Positions 41,209-54,061 of a DNA stretch of 64,000 bases are shown here, one piece after another (positions within the stretch are counted from its first letter, which is position 1; each line of letters starts with the position of its first letter). The notes under the pieces were generated by a model. That model saw only the letters and a list, made by a program, of their open reading frames with translations, did not search any database and was not told the DNA's origin. The stretch spans positions 186,001 to 250,000 of the forward strand of contig NZ_QAYX01000024.1 of NCBI RefSeq assembly GCF_003054705.1. Direction: 5' to 3'. A program made the position numbers and the translations under genes. The DNA comes from Opitutus sp. ER46. Its GTDB lineage: Bacteria > Verrucomicrobiota > Verrucomicrobiia > Opitutales > Opitutaceae.

Positions 41209-42360
41209 CTACTGCAGGATCGTGATCAGCCGGGCGCGGCTGGGGACGCCGGCCTTCGCCAGGATGGAGTGCAACTGCTTCTTGATCGTGGGGACTGATT
41301 TCCCGAGCGCGGTGGCAATTTCCTTGTTGGCCAGGCCGCGGCGGAGGAGCGGCACGAGCTCGCGTTCCGCCCCGCTGAGGCGCGCCAGCAGCGCGGTGGT
41401 GTTGGGTCCGGGGTCCTGGTGGGCCGGACTCAGGTGCGTGACCTCGGTGATGCGGATGAGAAACGTGGGCGCGGAAAGGCGGAGGGCGTGCGGACGCAGG
41501 AGCGTGATCGTGGCCTGCAGCTCCGGGTGCGCCGGATGGGAAATCGTTCGCCGCAGGAGGCGGATCGCGCCGGGTTTCGGGCTGCTCCAGCTCTCGCGCA
41601 GTTCCCGGCAGGCGGTGCGCAGGTCCTCGGGGACCTCGAGGCGCGCGGGTGTTTTCAGCATCCGGGCCGCGCCCCGGCCGTGGGCCCAGGCGGCGCACAT
41701 GCGGGCGGCATAGCGGTTGGCGTGCTCGAGTCCCAGCTGCCAGTTGAGCAGGACGGTGGCGACCGGCAGATCGAGCAGCGACGTCTCGAGATCCGTGCGA
41801 ATGGCGCGGGAGTTCTCGAGCAGCCGCACGCGCTGCAGCGCCGAGGCAAAGTAGGGGTAGGCTTCCTCGAAGAGCGCGGCTTCGTCCGGGGAGAAGGTCG
41901 GCTGGTTGAAGGCGCGGTTGATGAAGAGCGAGCTGTGCACGATCGGGCCGGTCCGGAAGGACATGCCGAGGAAGTCGTGCCACCCCTCGGGCACCATCAC
42001 CTCCTGGAACCAGATCGTCTTTTCCAGCTCGGCAAGCGCCGGGAGCGTCTGGTTCTGGCCGCGGTACACCTGGGTGTTGGGGTGGCGTTCGAAGTAGGCG
42101 CCGACGATCTGCGCGTGTTCCTGCCGGAAGGCGCGCTCCTCCGGGGTGCGGCCGCGCTTCGTGGGGAAATCGCTGCGCACGATCAGGGCCTGCTCGGTAT
42201 CGACCTCGAAATCGAGGTAGTTGAGGAAGACCTCGCCGCCGGTGTGCGGCACGGCCGTGCGGCAGAACTTCACCGCGGCGTCCGCAAAATCTTCATACGT
42301 CACCGCCGCGCACACATCGAGCAGCGCGGTGGCGAGAGCGGGTTGGCGGGTGAGCAGCAT
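41209..42360 (-). CDS. LuxR-family transcriptional regulator
   Basis: 383 residues. The C-terminal ~60 residues are a LuxR/GerE HTH: LSGAERELVPLLRRGLANKEIATALGKSVPTIKKQLHSIL. The N-terminal ~300 residues are not a known receiver or acyl-homoserine-lactone domain; they have GAF-like stretches (LDFEVDTEQALIVRSD, EVMVPEGWHDFLGMSF). ATG at 42358-42360 starts MLLTRQPALATALLDVC; 23 further upstream residues are possible. Its target is unknown; the TonB receptor to the right is divergently placed across a 341-base spacer and is a natural candidate. Confidence 0.87.
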   Translation of the reverse strand: MLLTRQPALATALLDVCAAVTYEDFADAAVKFCRTAVPHTGGEVFLNYLDFEVDTEQALIVRSDFPTKRGRTPEERAFRQEHAQIVGAYFERHPNTQVYRGQNQTLPALAELEKTIWFQEVMVPEGWHDFLGMSFRTGPIVHSSLFINRAFNQPTFSPDEAALFEEAYPYFASALQRVRLLENSRAIRTDLETSLLDLPVATVLLNWQLGLEHANRYAARMCAAWAHGRGAARMLKTPARLEVPEDLRTACRELRESWSSPKPGAIRLLRRTISHPAHPELQATITLLRPHALRLSAPTFLIRITEVTHLSPAHQDPGPNTTALLARLSGAERELVPLLRRGLANKEIATALGKSVPTIKKQLHSILAKAGVPSRARLITILQ

Positions 42361-42701
42361 GGCTGGTGGAGACGTCCGCGCGTCGAGTACGCAGGCATCA
42401 AAGCCAAGGCCGTGCCAGCGGCAGGGCAAGGCCGGAGCCCGTCAGCGCCCCGACGCAGGCTGGTCGCTGGCCACTGAAGCTGCCACCGTCGGCTGGACGG
42501 CCGCGCAGTTACCTGTTGCGCCGCAGCCGCTAGGCACCCTGGGCGGCGCCTCCCGGGTGGCGCGGGGGCAGATGCCTGGGACCGAGGTGAACATGACACG
42601 CCGCGGTCGCTTTCAACCTTACGGACCATTGGTGGTGGTCCGAAAACTGGTGTTTAATCCTTGTGTCCACAGCGTCCGGTCAGCTTCCGCCACACACACC
42701 T
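42361..42701. promoter_or_regulatory. Divergent spacer between the LuxR regulator and TonB receptor
   Basis: No gene is supported in this 341-base stretch. A perfect 7-bp hairpin CGGACCA/TGGTCCG lies at 42622-42642. An AT-richer patch after it contains TTTAAT at 42653-42658, which could be a -10 element for the receptor gene 44 bases downstream; a weak TTGGTG at 42629 is spaced 18 bases before it. The rest is GC-rich and featureless. Confidence 0.35.
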
Positions 42702-45497
42702 ATGCAAAACGTGACTTCGCGCCGCCTGCGGGCTGCGCTTTTCGCGACGATTCCCCTGCTCGTCGCCCCGGTGACTCGCGCCGCCAGCGAGCCGACCGTT
42801 CCCGCCCCTGATCGTCCCCCGACCGCTCCCGCCGTGGTGCCGGTACCGAAGGAACCCGACGAAATCAGCGCCACGGCGCCGACGAAGCTCGCGCCCGTGG
42901 AGGTCACCGGTTCCCGGATACGCACGCTGGGCGCGGAGGTGACCTCGCTGCCGGTCTTTTCGCTCAACCAGATCGAGCTTGAGCGCCGCGGCGTCGAACG
43001 GCTGGCGGACATCCGCTGGGCGATTCCGCAGCTCGGCGCGGCGGTCGGCTTCAATGACAACCTGATGAACGGCGGCACCTCGCGCGCGCAGCAGGTGGGT
43101 ACCTCCTTCAACCTCCGCGGCATCGGCGGCAACTCGACGCTCGTCCTGATCGACGGTCGCCGCATTCCGCACACCGGCCAGGAGGCGCCCGGCGGTGCCG
43201 GTGGCCGCGAGGACTTCAGCGTGGATGGCATCCCGATCTCGGCGATCGAGCGCATCGACGTGCTGCCGGAGGGCGCGGGCGCGGTCTATGGCTCGGAGGC
43301 CATCGCGGGCGTCGTGAACATCGTGCTGAAGAAGAACTACACGGGCGCCGAGCTGCGCGTGGTGTACGACAACACCTTCGACAGCGACGTCGGCCAGACG
43401 ACGGTTAGCCTGGTCGCCGGCTTCCGCGCCAAGAAGCTGAGCACGTTCCTGACGCTCTCGTACGAGAATCAGAACGGGTTGGCCGCGAAGGACCGCTGGT
43501 TCTCGGCGACCTACGACACCCGCATCTGGGGCAGCACGAGCACGAGCTTCCTCTACAACGGCGCCGCCGGCACGGGCACGCTGGGTTCAAGCAGTTATCC
43601 GTTCTATCCCGGGCAGGCCAACCTGCCGGGGCTGACCACCAACAAGGTCAGTATCCCCACCGGCTCGAATGGCACCACCGCGGCAAACGCGGCCTACACG
43701 ACCACCGGCGCGACGATTTACGATGCGGCGCAGTATGCCATGAGCATCGATCCCGCCACGCGGAAGAGCGTGATCTGGAAAAATGATTACGACCTCCTGC
43801 CGTGGGCGCGCGTGTACGGCGAGGCGCGCTGGAGCCGTTTCGAAAACAGCTATATCGGCAGCCCCGTCTCGCTCACCACGGCGCTTCCCGCCGGATACCC
43901 GGGCAACCCGTTCTCCTCGACCGCCTACCTCAGCAAAGTGTTCTGGGACCTCCCGCGGCCGCAGACCGAGTCAGCCCAGGAGAACATGGCTGTTACTCTG
44001 GGAGTGAAGGGCGACTTTCTTTCAACCTGGCGTTACGATGTGAATGCGAGCTGGGCCCGCAACGTCGTCAGCGACGACGCCATCGCCGCCGGGTTCAACT
44101 ACAGCCTGCTTAACGCCGCCATGAACTCGGCCAACAAGCCGATCCTGGCCTACGACAGTCTGAACGGGCGCGATCCCAACGCCGCGGGCGTGCTCGCAGC
44201 GCTGATGCCGGTGGCGGATCACAAGGACACGACCGACACTTACCAATATAGCGCGACGGCGGATGGCACCGTTTGGGATGGTTGGGCGGGGGCCCTGCGG
44301 GCGGCGGTGGGCGTCGAAGCCGGCGAGGAGAAGGTGAAATTCTGGCGCGAGCCAAGTCCGGTGACGCCGACGTACGTCCTGACGAAGCCATTCTCGCGCC
44401 GGCTGGAGGCAGCGTTTGCGGAGGTGACGGTGCCGCTCCTCTCCAAGGACCAGCACATCCCGCTGGTGCATCGATTGGAGGTCGGCGGAGCGGTGCGCGC
44501 GACGGATTACTCCGATGCGGGCTCGGTCACCACGCCGACGTACCGCGCGCTGTTCCAGCCGGTGAAGTGGCTGACGGTTCGCGGCTCGCGCTCGGAAGGG
44601 TTCAAGCCGGTCCGGCTGTACGACCTGCAGGCGCCGGTTTCAAAGTTCACCTCCACACTCACGAGCACGAGCCGGGTGTTCGACCCGCTCCGCGGCAATG
44701 AAGCCGTGCTCGGAACGTATGACTACCTGAGCGGTGGCAATCCGACGCTCAAACCCGAGGACTCCGTCTCCCGGAATGCCGGCATCGTGATCGATATCCC
44801 GGGTCGTTGGTTCAAGGGTTTCTCGGTGTCCGCCGACTACTACGACCTCGAGTACTCGGACCGCTCCGGCTCCACGAGCCTGCAGAACCTGCTGAACTAC
44901 TTCCCGGAGCGGATCTCACGCGCCACGCCCACGGCCGACGACATTGCGCATGGGTATGCGGGACGGATCACCGGCTGGGATGCCAGCAATCTCAACCTCG
45001 CGAAGGTCTGGACCAAGGGGTGGGACTACCAGGTCCGTTACCATCGGATGTTTGGCGCGAACGAGATCTCGATCATCGCGGCGCTCTCCGATCCCAATGT
45101 GATCTACACGAAGGCGACCCCGGCGGCGACCCCGTCCTCCACCTATGGCCACCAGCCGAAACGGGCGCGTTACTCGGCATTCTGGGCCAACGGTCCCTGG
45201 AGCGCCGGCGTCTCGGTCGCGCAGCAGGGCAAGTACTTCATCAACGGGCTGAGCTCTACGGCGTACCCGTCCATCATCACCTGGGATCCCCAGGTCTCCT
45301 ACAACTTCGGCGGCAATCCCCGCTTCCACAAGGAAGCCCAGGAGTGGTGGGTGCGCGGACTGTCGGGCATGAAGGTGTCGTTGACGATCGTGAACGTCTT
45401 CAATCGTGAGCCGTCGATGGCCGATGCCGCGAACGGTCGGATCGTCGTCGATCCGCGGCTGCGACGCTACATCGTGAGCGCGGCGAAAAAGTTCTGA
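42702..45497 (+). CDS. TonB-dependent outer-membrane receptor, second type
   Basis: 931 residues. Signal peptide (RRLRAALFATIPLLVAPVTRA), a Pro-rich linker, then a TonB-box-like APVEVTGSRI and the plug: SLPVFSLNQIELERRGVERLADI, LRGIGGNSTLVLIDGRR, ISAIERIDVLPEGAGAVYGSEAIAGVVNI. The barrel ends in an aromatic residue (SAAKKF). This plug style (GSRI, then ALVLIDGRR) is that of receptors for carbohydrates, peptides or other polymers rather than siderophores, but the ligand is unknown. ATG at 42702 is chosen over a GTG at 42663 because it lies closer to the signal peptide. Two thioredoxin genes follow. Confidence 0.92.
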   Translation: MQNVTSRRLRAALFATIPLLVAPVTRAASEPTVPAPDRPPTAPAVVPVPKEPDEISATAPTKLAPVEVTGSRIRTLGAEVTSLPVFSLNQIELERRGVERLADIRWAIPQLGAAVGFNDNLMNGGTSRAQQVGTSFNLRGIGGNSTLVLIDGRRIPHTGQEAPGGAGGREDFSVDGIPISAIERIDVLPEGAGAVYGSEAIAGVVNIVLKKNYTGAELRVVYDNTFDSDVGQTTVSLVAGFRAKKLSTFLTLSYENQNGLAAKDRWFSATYDTRIWGSTSTSFLYNGAAGTGTLGSSSYPFYPGQANLPGLTTNKVSIPTGSNGTTAANAAYTTTGATIYDAAQYAMSIDPATRKSVIWKNDYDLLPWARVYGEARWSRFENSYIGSPVSLTTALPAGYPGNPFSSTAYLSKVFWDLPRPQTESAQENMAVTLGVKGDFLSTWRYDVNASWARNVVSDDAIAAGFNYSLLNAAMNSANKPILAYDSLNGRDPNAAGVLAALMPVADHKDTTDTYQYSATADGTVWDGWAGALRAAVGVEAGEEKVKFWREPSPVTPTYVLTKPFSRRLEAAFAEVTVPLLSKDQHIPLVHRLEVGGAVRATDYSDAGSVTTPTYRALFQPVKWLTVRGSRSEGFKPVRLYDLQAPVSKFTSTLTSTSRVFDPLRGNEAVLGTYDYLSGGNPTLKPEDSVSRNAGIVIDIPGRWFKGFSVSADYYDLEYSDRSGSTSLQNLLNYFPERISRATPTADDIAHGYAGRITGWDASNLNLAKVWTKGWDYQVRYHRMFGANEISIIAALSDPNVIYTKATPAATPSSTYGHQPKRARYSAFWANGPWSAGVSVAQQGKYFINGLSSTAYPSIITWDPQVSYNFGGNPRFHKEAQEWWVRGLSGMKVSLTIVNVFNREPSMADAANGRIVVDPRLRRYIVSAAKKF

Positions 45498-45502
45498 TCG
45501 CG

Positions 45503-45535
45503 TCGGCTGGTGCTGCGCGATGCGGCGCCAGCCGA
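45503..45535 (+). terminator. Hairpin after the TonB receptor gene
   Basis: TCGGCTGG (45503-45510) pairs with CCAGCCGA (45528-45535) six bases after the stop codon. There is no T-tract, so it may stabilise the mRNA end rather than terminate. Confidence 0.4.
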
Positions 45536-45615
45536 AGTGGCGGTCGACGGCGCCTTCACCGGCGCCTCCCTTTGGCTTCACTCTCGTCACCCCCATAACC
45601 GTCCTCCGTTTTCCT

Positions 45616-46875
45616 ATGAAGAAGTCCCTCCTCCTGCTGTCGGCGGCGCTCGCCCTGACCGCGCAAGCTGCGCCTGACGCCAAACCGACCGGTGCCAGCG
45701 AGTCGTCTGCCGCCACCCCGGTCCCGGCGGTCGAAGCCAAGAGCCAAATCGAAGCCGACTATGACGCGGTGTTCACGATCTGGCGGCGCAAGGCCCCGGA
45801 GGAGCTGAGCCGGAAGGATCGTGCCTTCTGGAGGTTTCAGGACGAGACGATGCGGGCGTTCGCGGCGGCGGCGCGGGCGTTCGCGCAGAAGTACCCGAAC
45901 GATCCGCGCCGGTTCGACGGGCTGGTGCAGTCGAGCTTCACGCGTCCATGGTTCATCGAGGATTTCAAACCCGCGTTCGACGCCCAGCCGGGCGAAAGAA
46001 ACTTGATCGTGGACCAGGCGAAGCTCGACGCCTTCCAGGCCGAGCAGGCCAAGCTGCTGAGCGAGGTGGCGGCGGCGCCCGACGCGAGCCCGCGCCAGCG
46101 CGGAGGCGCGTTCTTTGCGTTGCTGGCGGACGCTCGCGGCAAGGCGCGGGCGGCCGGGCAGGCCTTTGACATCACGCAGTATCAGCCGCTCGTGGACCGC
46201 GTCGTCACGACCCTCGGTGACGAACGCATGATGCCGGTGGTCGAGCAATATGTTGGCGGATTGCGCGAACAGGCGCCGGCGGCGGCGGACGCCTTTGTGG
46301 CGCAGCTGAAGACGAACCCGAAGGTCGCGGTGGCGCTGCAGGCCGCGGAGGACCGCCAGAAGGCGGAGGAGGTCAAGGCAGCCGAAGCGGCGAAGCGCCG
46401 GGCGGCCGAGATCGGCACGCTGAAGTTCACCGCCGCCGACGGGCGCGAGGTGGATCTGGCCAAGCTGCGCGGCAAGGTCGTGCTCGTCGATTTCTGGGCG
46501 ACCTGGTGCGGGCCATGCGTGGCGGAGATCCCGAACGTGGTCGCGAACTACCAGAAGTACCACGACCGCGGCTTTGAGGTGATCGGCATCACGCTCGAGA
46601 ACCCCGCCTTTGCCCAGAAGGACGACGCTGCGGCGAAGGAGCGGAAGCTCGCGGCGGCGAAGCAGAAGATGCTCGATTTCGCCGCGAAGCGGCAAATGAC
46701 CTGGCCGCAGTATTTTGACGGCAAGTGGTGGAAAAACGACTACGCCGTCGCGTATGGCGTGAACGCCATTCCGGCCATGTTCCTGCTGGATCAGGAGGGC
46801 CGGATCGTCTCGACCGAGGCGCGCGGACCGAAGCTCGAGTCCGAGATCCGGCGCCTGCTGAAGATTACCGACTAA
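45616..46875 (+). CDS. TlpA/ResA-type thioredoxin protein with helical N-terminal domain
   Basis: 419 residues. Signal peptide KKSLLLLSAALALTAQA. Residues ~25-270 are an Ala/Arg/Glu-rich helical region (QKYPNDPRRFDGLVQSSFTRPWF) with no family I can name. The C-terminal ~150 residues are a TlpA-like thioredoxin with VLVDFWATWCGPCVAEIPNVVANYQ (CxxC) and GVNAIPAMFLLDQEGRIV (cis-Pro). It should act as a periplasmic thiol reductant, supplied by DsbD. ATG at 45616 begins the signal peptide. The gene is 118 bases after the receptor and may be read with it. Confidence 0.9.
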   Translation: MKKSLLLLSAALALTAQAAPDAKPTGASESSAATPVPAVEAKSQIEADYDAVFTIWRRKAPEELSRKDRAFWRFQDETMRAFAAAARAFAQKYPNDPRRFDGLVQSSFTRPWFIEDFKPAFDAQPGERNLIVDQAKLDAFQAEQAKLLSEVAAAPDASPRQRGGAFFALLADARGKARAAGQAFDITQYQPLVDRVVTTLGDERMMPVVEQYVGGLREQAPAAADAFVAQLKTNPKVAVALQAAEDRQKAEEVKAAEAAKRRAAEIGTLKFTAADGREVDLAKLRGKVVLVDFWATWCGPCVAEIPNVVANYQKYHDRGFEVIGITLENPAFAQKDDAAAKERKLAAAKQKMLDFAAKRQMTWPQYFDGKWWKNDYAVAYGVNAIPAMFLLDQEGRIVSTEARGPKLESEIRRLLKITD

Positions 46876-46944
46876 GCCGGGGTTCCGGCCGGCAGGGGTT
46901 CGCGGGCCGGCCCGCGAACCCGGCGGCGGGTATTCAGGCCGAAC

Positions 46945-47481
46945 TTACAGTTTGAAGCCGGCGGACTTGAGGGCCTCGTCCAAGGCTTCCTCGGTGTCAG
47001 GACCGGCGCCGACACCGGAGAACAGAATTTTCCCGTCCTTGCCGATGAGGTAGAACGTCGGGATGCCGGAGACATTGTACTTGGCCTTGGCGATGTTGCC
47101 GGGCGCACGGCCGGCCGGGTCGAATACCTTCAGGTAGGTCGTCGGCACCTCGGGTTTGGTCTGCCAGCCATCGAATGCCTCCTGCTTGTCCCAGACGCAG
47201 ACGCCGAGGACCTGAAGGCCCTGCGCGCCGAGCTTCTGATGGAGGTTTTCCATGTGGGGCATCGCCTTCTTGCAGGGGGGGCACCAGGTAGCCCAGAAGT
47301 CGACGAGGACGACCTTGCCGCGGAAGTCGGAGAGCTTGACCGGCGAGCCGTCGGGCTTGTTGGCGGTGAAATCAGGAGCGTCGGTGCCGTTGGCAAGAAG
47401 TTGCGGACGATTCTGAGCTTGGGCGGAGAGGCCGAAGGCGGAGAGGAGCAGGGCGAGCGTAAGAAGCAGGCGAGTTTTCAT
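46945..47481 (-). CDS. TlpA-like periplasmic thioredoxin
   Basis: 178 residues. Signal peptide KTRLLLTLALLLSAFGLSAQA. The thioredoxin fold has VVLVDFWATWCPPCKKAMPHMENLHQ (redox CPPC) and NVSGIPTFYLIGKDGKILFSG with the cis-Pro after Ile. A CPPC-type redox pair and the AMPHME helix are typical of TlpA/ResA reductants, which depend on DsbD or CcdA for electrons. Convergent with the larger TlpA gene across a 69-base gap. ATG at 47479-47481. Confidence 0.92.
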   Translation of the reverse strand: MKTRLLLTLALLLSAFGLSAQAQNRPQLLANGTDAPDFTANKPDGSPVKLSDFRGKVVLVDFWATWCPPCKKAMPHMENLHQKLGAQGLQVLGVCVWDKQEAFDGWQTKPEVPTTYLKVFDPAGRAPGNIAKAKYNVSGIPTFYLIGKDGKILFSGVGAGPDTEEALDEALKSAGFKL

Positions 47482-47586
47482 GGTAGTACCGGCGGAAACT
47501 GGCGGAATCCGGGCGGATGGCAACTCGCCGGCGGCGGCCGCGGCGCCGCCCCCCAGTCGGGGAGGACGGCGTGGCGCGGGAGGAAC

Positions 47587-50376
<2,790 letters not shown>

Positions 50377-53082
50377 TCAGGCCGGCGCGTTGGTGGCCTT
50401 GAGGGCGGCGGCGATGGCGTCGAGCAGCTCGGGTTCGCCATAGGGCTTGTCGAGCACGGTGGTGACGCCGAGCGCACGGAGTTGCTCCCGGCTCTCGTCG
50501 TCAGACGTCGGCGAAATCATGCCGGACATCGCGATCACGGGAAGCTTGGGGTAGCGCTGCCGCACTTCGCTCGTGAGGCGGATGCCGTCGAACTTCGGCA
50601 TCATGATGTCGGTGATGACGACGCGAATATCGGTGGGGCGCAGCTCGAGTTCCTGCAGCGCCTCGGCGCCGTCGGCCGCGGTGTGCACGGTGAAACCGGC
50701 GCGCCGGAGCACGGAGGAAAGGACGGTGAGAATGGCGAGCTCGTCGTCGACCACGAGCACGTGTTCGCCCTGGCCGATCTTGCGGTGCGAATTGGCGCCC
50801 GCGGCGGGCGCGGGGGTGCTTTCGGGACCGGCGGACGGAAGGAAGACCCGGAACTCGGAGCCGTGGCCGAGCTGGCTCGAGACATCGACAAACCCGCCGT
50901 GGCCGCGGACGAGACCGTGAACCGTGGAGAGGCCCAGCCCGGTGCCGCGACCGCGGGGCTTGGTGGTGAAGAACGGCTCGAACAGATGGTCGAGCACGTC
51001 GGGTGTGATCCCCGTGCCGGTATCGACGACGCTGATGCAGACGTACTCGCCCTCCACGGCCGAGGGAATGCGCAGGAGGTCTTCCGCGGTGATGTGGTGG
51101 TTCCGGGCGCCGATCGTGAGGGTGCCACCCTGCGGCATGGCGTCGCGCGCGTTGAGCGCGAGGTTGAGGAAGACCTGGTGGAGCTGCGTGGGATCACCGA
51201 CGACCGGGCGGGCGTCCGCGGCGATCTCGAGCTTGTGGACGATGTTCCGAGGGAAGGTCTCGCGGATGATGCTGCTGAGCTCCTTGAGGAGAATCTTTGG
51301 CTCGATGGCGAGCCGCTGGCCCTCGGCGCCGCGCGAAAAGGTGAGGATCTGCTGGACGATGCTGCTGCCCCGGCGGGCGGCGGCCTCGATGGGTTTGAGC
51401 AGTTGGGCGTCCTCCGGCGAACGATAGCGCATTTCGAGGAGGCCCGTGGAGAGGAGGATCGGCGTGAGGACGTTGTTGAGGTCGTGGGCGATGCCGCTGG
51501 CGATGAGGCCCACGCTTTCGAGCCGTTGCGCGCGCAGCAACCGCTTCTCGAAGTCCTTGCGCTCGGTGATGTCGCGGGCCGACGCACAGGTCACGCGGCG
51601 GCCGTGCAGCTCGAGGGCAACGGTGACCACTTCGACATCAAAGGTGCTGCCGTTGCGGCGACGGTGGCGGGTCTCGACGCGCACGGGCCGGACGCCGATC
51701 TGTGACAGGCGCCGGCGCAGGTCGTCGCCCGGATCGATCGTCCAATCCTCAAGGCACAGCTGCCCGATGTCGCTGCGGCTGAAGCCGCGCTGGCGGAGAA
51801 AAGTGTCGTTGGCCTCGATGAGCCGACCGTCCCCGTCGAGGAGGTGGATGGCGTCGACGGAGACGTCCATCAGCGCGCGGTAGCGGGCAACCTCGCTGGC
51901 GAGCGCCTGGTCGATGACGCGGCGTTGGGTGATGTCGCGAGTGACGCCGAGCAGCCCGGTGAGGCGGCCGTTGGCGTCGTGAAATTCGCTCACCCGCATC
52001 TCGGTCCAGACGGTGGAGCCGTCGGCGCGGCGCTGCTGGACCTCGAGCAGCCGGGTGCTGATGGGCTGGTTGCGTTCCACGGCCTCCCTCGTTTCCCGCA
52101 GCAGGTCATCGAACGCCCCGATGCTGTCCGGAGTAAAGATCTCGCTGGGTCGCAACTTGAAGCACTGGGCCGGGGTGTAGCCGAGGAGGCGCTCGATGGC
52201 CGGGCTGACGTATTGGAGCGTCGCGTCGAATCCGATGACCCAGATGACGTCCTGGCTGTTCTCGGCCACGAGCCGGTAGCGTTCCTCGCTGCTGCGCAGG
52301 GCGGCTTCCGCGGCGGCGCGCAGGTCTTTTTCGGCGAGTGCCTCGATGCCGAACTCGAGGTCGGCCGTGAGCTCGTTGAGCATGCCGAGGATGTCGGGCG
52401 TGAAGTAGCCCGCGGCATCGCTGTACACGATCAACGCCATGGGCGCCGAACCGGCGGGGCGGAACGGGATCGCGGCCAGCGACTTGGCGCCGCAGCGCTG
52501 ACGCATGGAGGCAAGTTCGCCCGCCCGGGGACCGAGTTGTTGGAGGGAAACGGGCCGACCGAGGCGCAGGGTGTCGACGACGCGGGCGAGATCAGGGTCG
52601 ACCGCGAGTTCGGCCGCGGTGATGGCGCTGGGCGGTGGCGGGCCGGCGTGGGCGATCGACACGGTGACACTCTCCGCGCTGTTGCTGCGGCCGATCCAGG
52701 CGGCGCAGAAGCCGCCCGGCTCAAGCAGGGCGTCGCAGATGGCCTGGCAAAGGGCCACGGTGTCGGTGGGGCGGATGATGCGGTGGTTGACGGCGGTGAC
52801 AGTCGCATACATCCGGCGCGTCTGCTCGGCTCGGACCCGGGCGAGGGTGAGGGCCTCGGTTTCTTCGATCGTGCCGGAGTAGAAGCGACGGGCCCAGACA
52901 TAGAGGAGCCCGGCGGTGATGCCGATGAAGAGGAATTCCTTGAACGCATCGAAGGCGATGCTGCGGTAGAGGTCCTCCACGGCCGATTCGAGCAGGACTT
53001 CGGTGACGAAAACCCACGCGATGCCGGCGGCGGCATAGGCGAGCGTGAGTTTTAGAGGCTTGGAGAGGGAGCGGGCTGACAT
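50377..53082 (-). CDS. Hybrid sensor histidine kinase with GAF, two PAS and a receiver domain
   Basis: 901 residues. Two N-terminal helices (LKLTLAYAAAGIAWVFVTEVLL, and FLFIGITAGLLYVWA) anchor it. Then a GAF-like domain (ICDALLEPGGFCAAWIGR, LAAIPFRPAG), PAS domains (RYRLVAENSQDVIWVIGFD and RYRALMDVSVDAIHLLDGDGRLIEAND), HisKA with the phospho-His in GLIASGIAHDLNNVLTPI, HATPase_c (LALNARDAMPQGG, GTGITPDVLDHLFEPFFTTKPRGRGTGLGL), and a receiver with phospho-Asp in VVITDIMMPKFDG and Lys in LDKPYGEPEL. No partner response regulator is adjacent. It is an orphan hybrid kinase; the signal is not known. Confidence 0.93.
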   Translation of the reverse strand: MSARSLSKPLKLTLAYAAAGIAWVFVTEVLLESAVEDLYRSIAFDAFKEFLFIGITAGLLYVWARRFYSGTIEETEALTLARVRAEQTRRMYATVTAVNHRIIRPTDTVALCQAICDALLEPGGFCAAWIGRSNSAESVTVSIAHAGPPPPSAITAAELAVDPDLARVVDTLRLGRPVSLQQLGPRAGELASMRQRCGAKSLAAIPFRPAGSAPMALIVYSDAAGYFTPDILGMLNELTADLEFGIEALAEKDLRAAAEAALRSSEERYRLVAENSQDVIWVIGFDATLQYVSPAIERLLGYTPAQCFKLRPSEIFTPDSIGAFDDLLRETREAVERNQPISTRLLEVQQRRADGSTVWTEMRVSEFHDANGRLTGLLGVTRDITQRRVIDQALASEVARYRALMDVSVDAIHLLDGDGRLIEANDTFLRQRGFSRSDIGQLCLEDWTIDPGDDLRRRLSQIGVRPVRVETRHRRRNGSTFDVEVVTVALELHGRRVTCASARDITERKDFEKRLLRAQRLESVGLIASGIAHDLNNVLTPILLSTGLLEMRYRSPEDAQLLKPIEAAARRGSSIVQQILTFSRGAEGQRLAIEPKILLKELSSIIRETFPRNIVHKLEIAADARPVVGDPTQLHQVFLNLALNARDAMPQGGTLTIGARNHHITAEDLLRIPSAVEGEYVCISVVDTGTGITPDVLDHLFEPFFTTKPRGRGTGLGLSTVHGLVRGHGGFVDVSSQLGHGSEFRVFLPSAGPESTPAPAAGANSHRKIGQGEHVLVVDDELAILTVLSSVLRRAGFTVHTAADGAEALQELELRPTDIRVVITDIMMPKFDGIRLTSEVRQRYPKLPVIAMSGMISPTSDDESREQLRALGVTTVLDKPYGEPELLDAIAAALKATNAPA

Positions 53083-53274
53083 ACTGGCGGGAAGGCCGGC
53101 AGTGGCGCGGCTCAAGGATAGTGCGGGCGGCGGGGGAAGCGCTTGGATAAATCGGCGCGGGAAACGCGTAGCCGAGGGGAGGGCGCGACCATGCCCCTGC
53201 GTTGGCGGCAAGTAAAGCCACCTGACGGCCCCCGGGGCGAATTCACCCGCTCGGGCGTGAGCTTCGCGTGGGCG

Positions 53275-54015
53275 TCAGGCCGGCTGGCGAAGCCGTGCGC
53301 AGACGATCCCGGCGGCGACCGCGGCGTTCAGCGATTCCGCGCCGCCGAAGCGCGGGATCGTGATCCGTTGCGTGAGACGCGCGGCGACGGCGGGAGAAAG
53401 CCCGCGGCCCTCGCTGCCGATGACCACGATCGCATCCGCCACCGGCGTGAGTGCGTACAGGTCGGTGCCGACAAGGTCGCAGCCGAGGATCGGCACGCCC
53501 GGGCTGACCGTCGTGAGCGTGACCGGGAGGTCGGCGCGAAAGGCCGGCATGCGGGCGAAGGATCCCATGCTGGCGTTGATGACCTTTTGGTGGAAGAGGT
53601 CCGCGCAGTCGCGCGACAGCACGACACGGGCGAAGCCGAACCAGTCCGCGATGCGAAGGAGCGTGCCGACGTTGCCCGGATCCTGGACGCCATCGAGGGC
53701 GAGGGTGAGACCGTGGTCCAGTTCGCCGGACGCCAGGATGCGGTCGGGAATCACGCCGACGGCGAGGACGGAGGACGGTGTCGGGAAGTGGCTCACGCGC
53801 TCCATCTCGGCGACCGAGACCGACGTCACGCGCGCAGGCGAGTCGGGCGTCGGGCCCGACCACTCCGGGGTGACGTAGAGTTCCGAGAGCGGCAGCCGGG
53901 CAGCGAGCAGTTCGGTGACAACCTTCTCACCCTCGACAACGAACAGGCCGAGATCTTCGCGGTGTTTCTTCTCGCGCAGGGAACGCAGACGCTGGATTTC
54001 GGCCTTGGTGAGCAC
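53275..54015 (-). CDS. TrmH/SpoU-family RNA 2'-O-methyltransferase
   Basis: 246 residues. An N-terminal substrate-binding domain (EIQRLRSLREKKHREDLGLFVVEGEKVV) precedes the SPOUT knot: ALDGVQDPGNVGTLLRIADWFG (motif 1), IVVIGSEGRGLSPAV (motif 2) and ITIPRFGGAESLNAAVAAGIV (motif 3). It uses S-adenosylmethionine to methylate rRNA or tRNA; the exact nucleotide is unknown. The start codon is GTG (54013-54015). The spacer upstream is filled with CAGATGT-type repeats. Confidence 0.93.
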   Translation of the reverse strand: MLTKAEIQRLRSLREKKHREDLGLFVVEGEKVVTELLAARLPLSELYVTPEWSGPTPDSPARVTSVSVAEMERVSHFPTPSSVLAVGVIPDRILASGELDHGLTLALDGVQDPGNVGTLLRIADWFGFARVVLSRDCADLFHQKVINASMGSFARMPAFRADLPVTLTTVSPGVPILGCDLVGTDLYALTPVADAIVVIGSEGRGLSPAVAARLTQRITIPRFGGAESLNAAVAAGIVCARLRQPA

Positions 54016-54061
54016 GGGAGGAGCGTCGCCGGTTGGCGGCGGCGCCGCAAGCGGGCAGAAG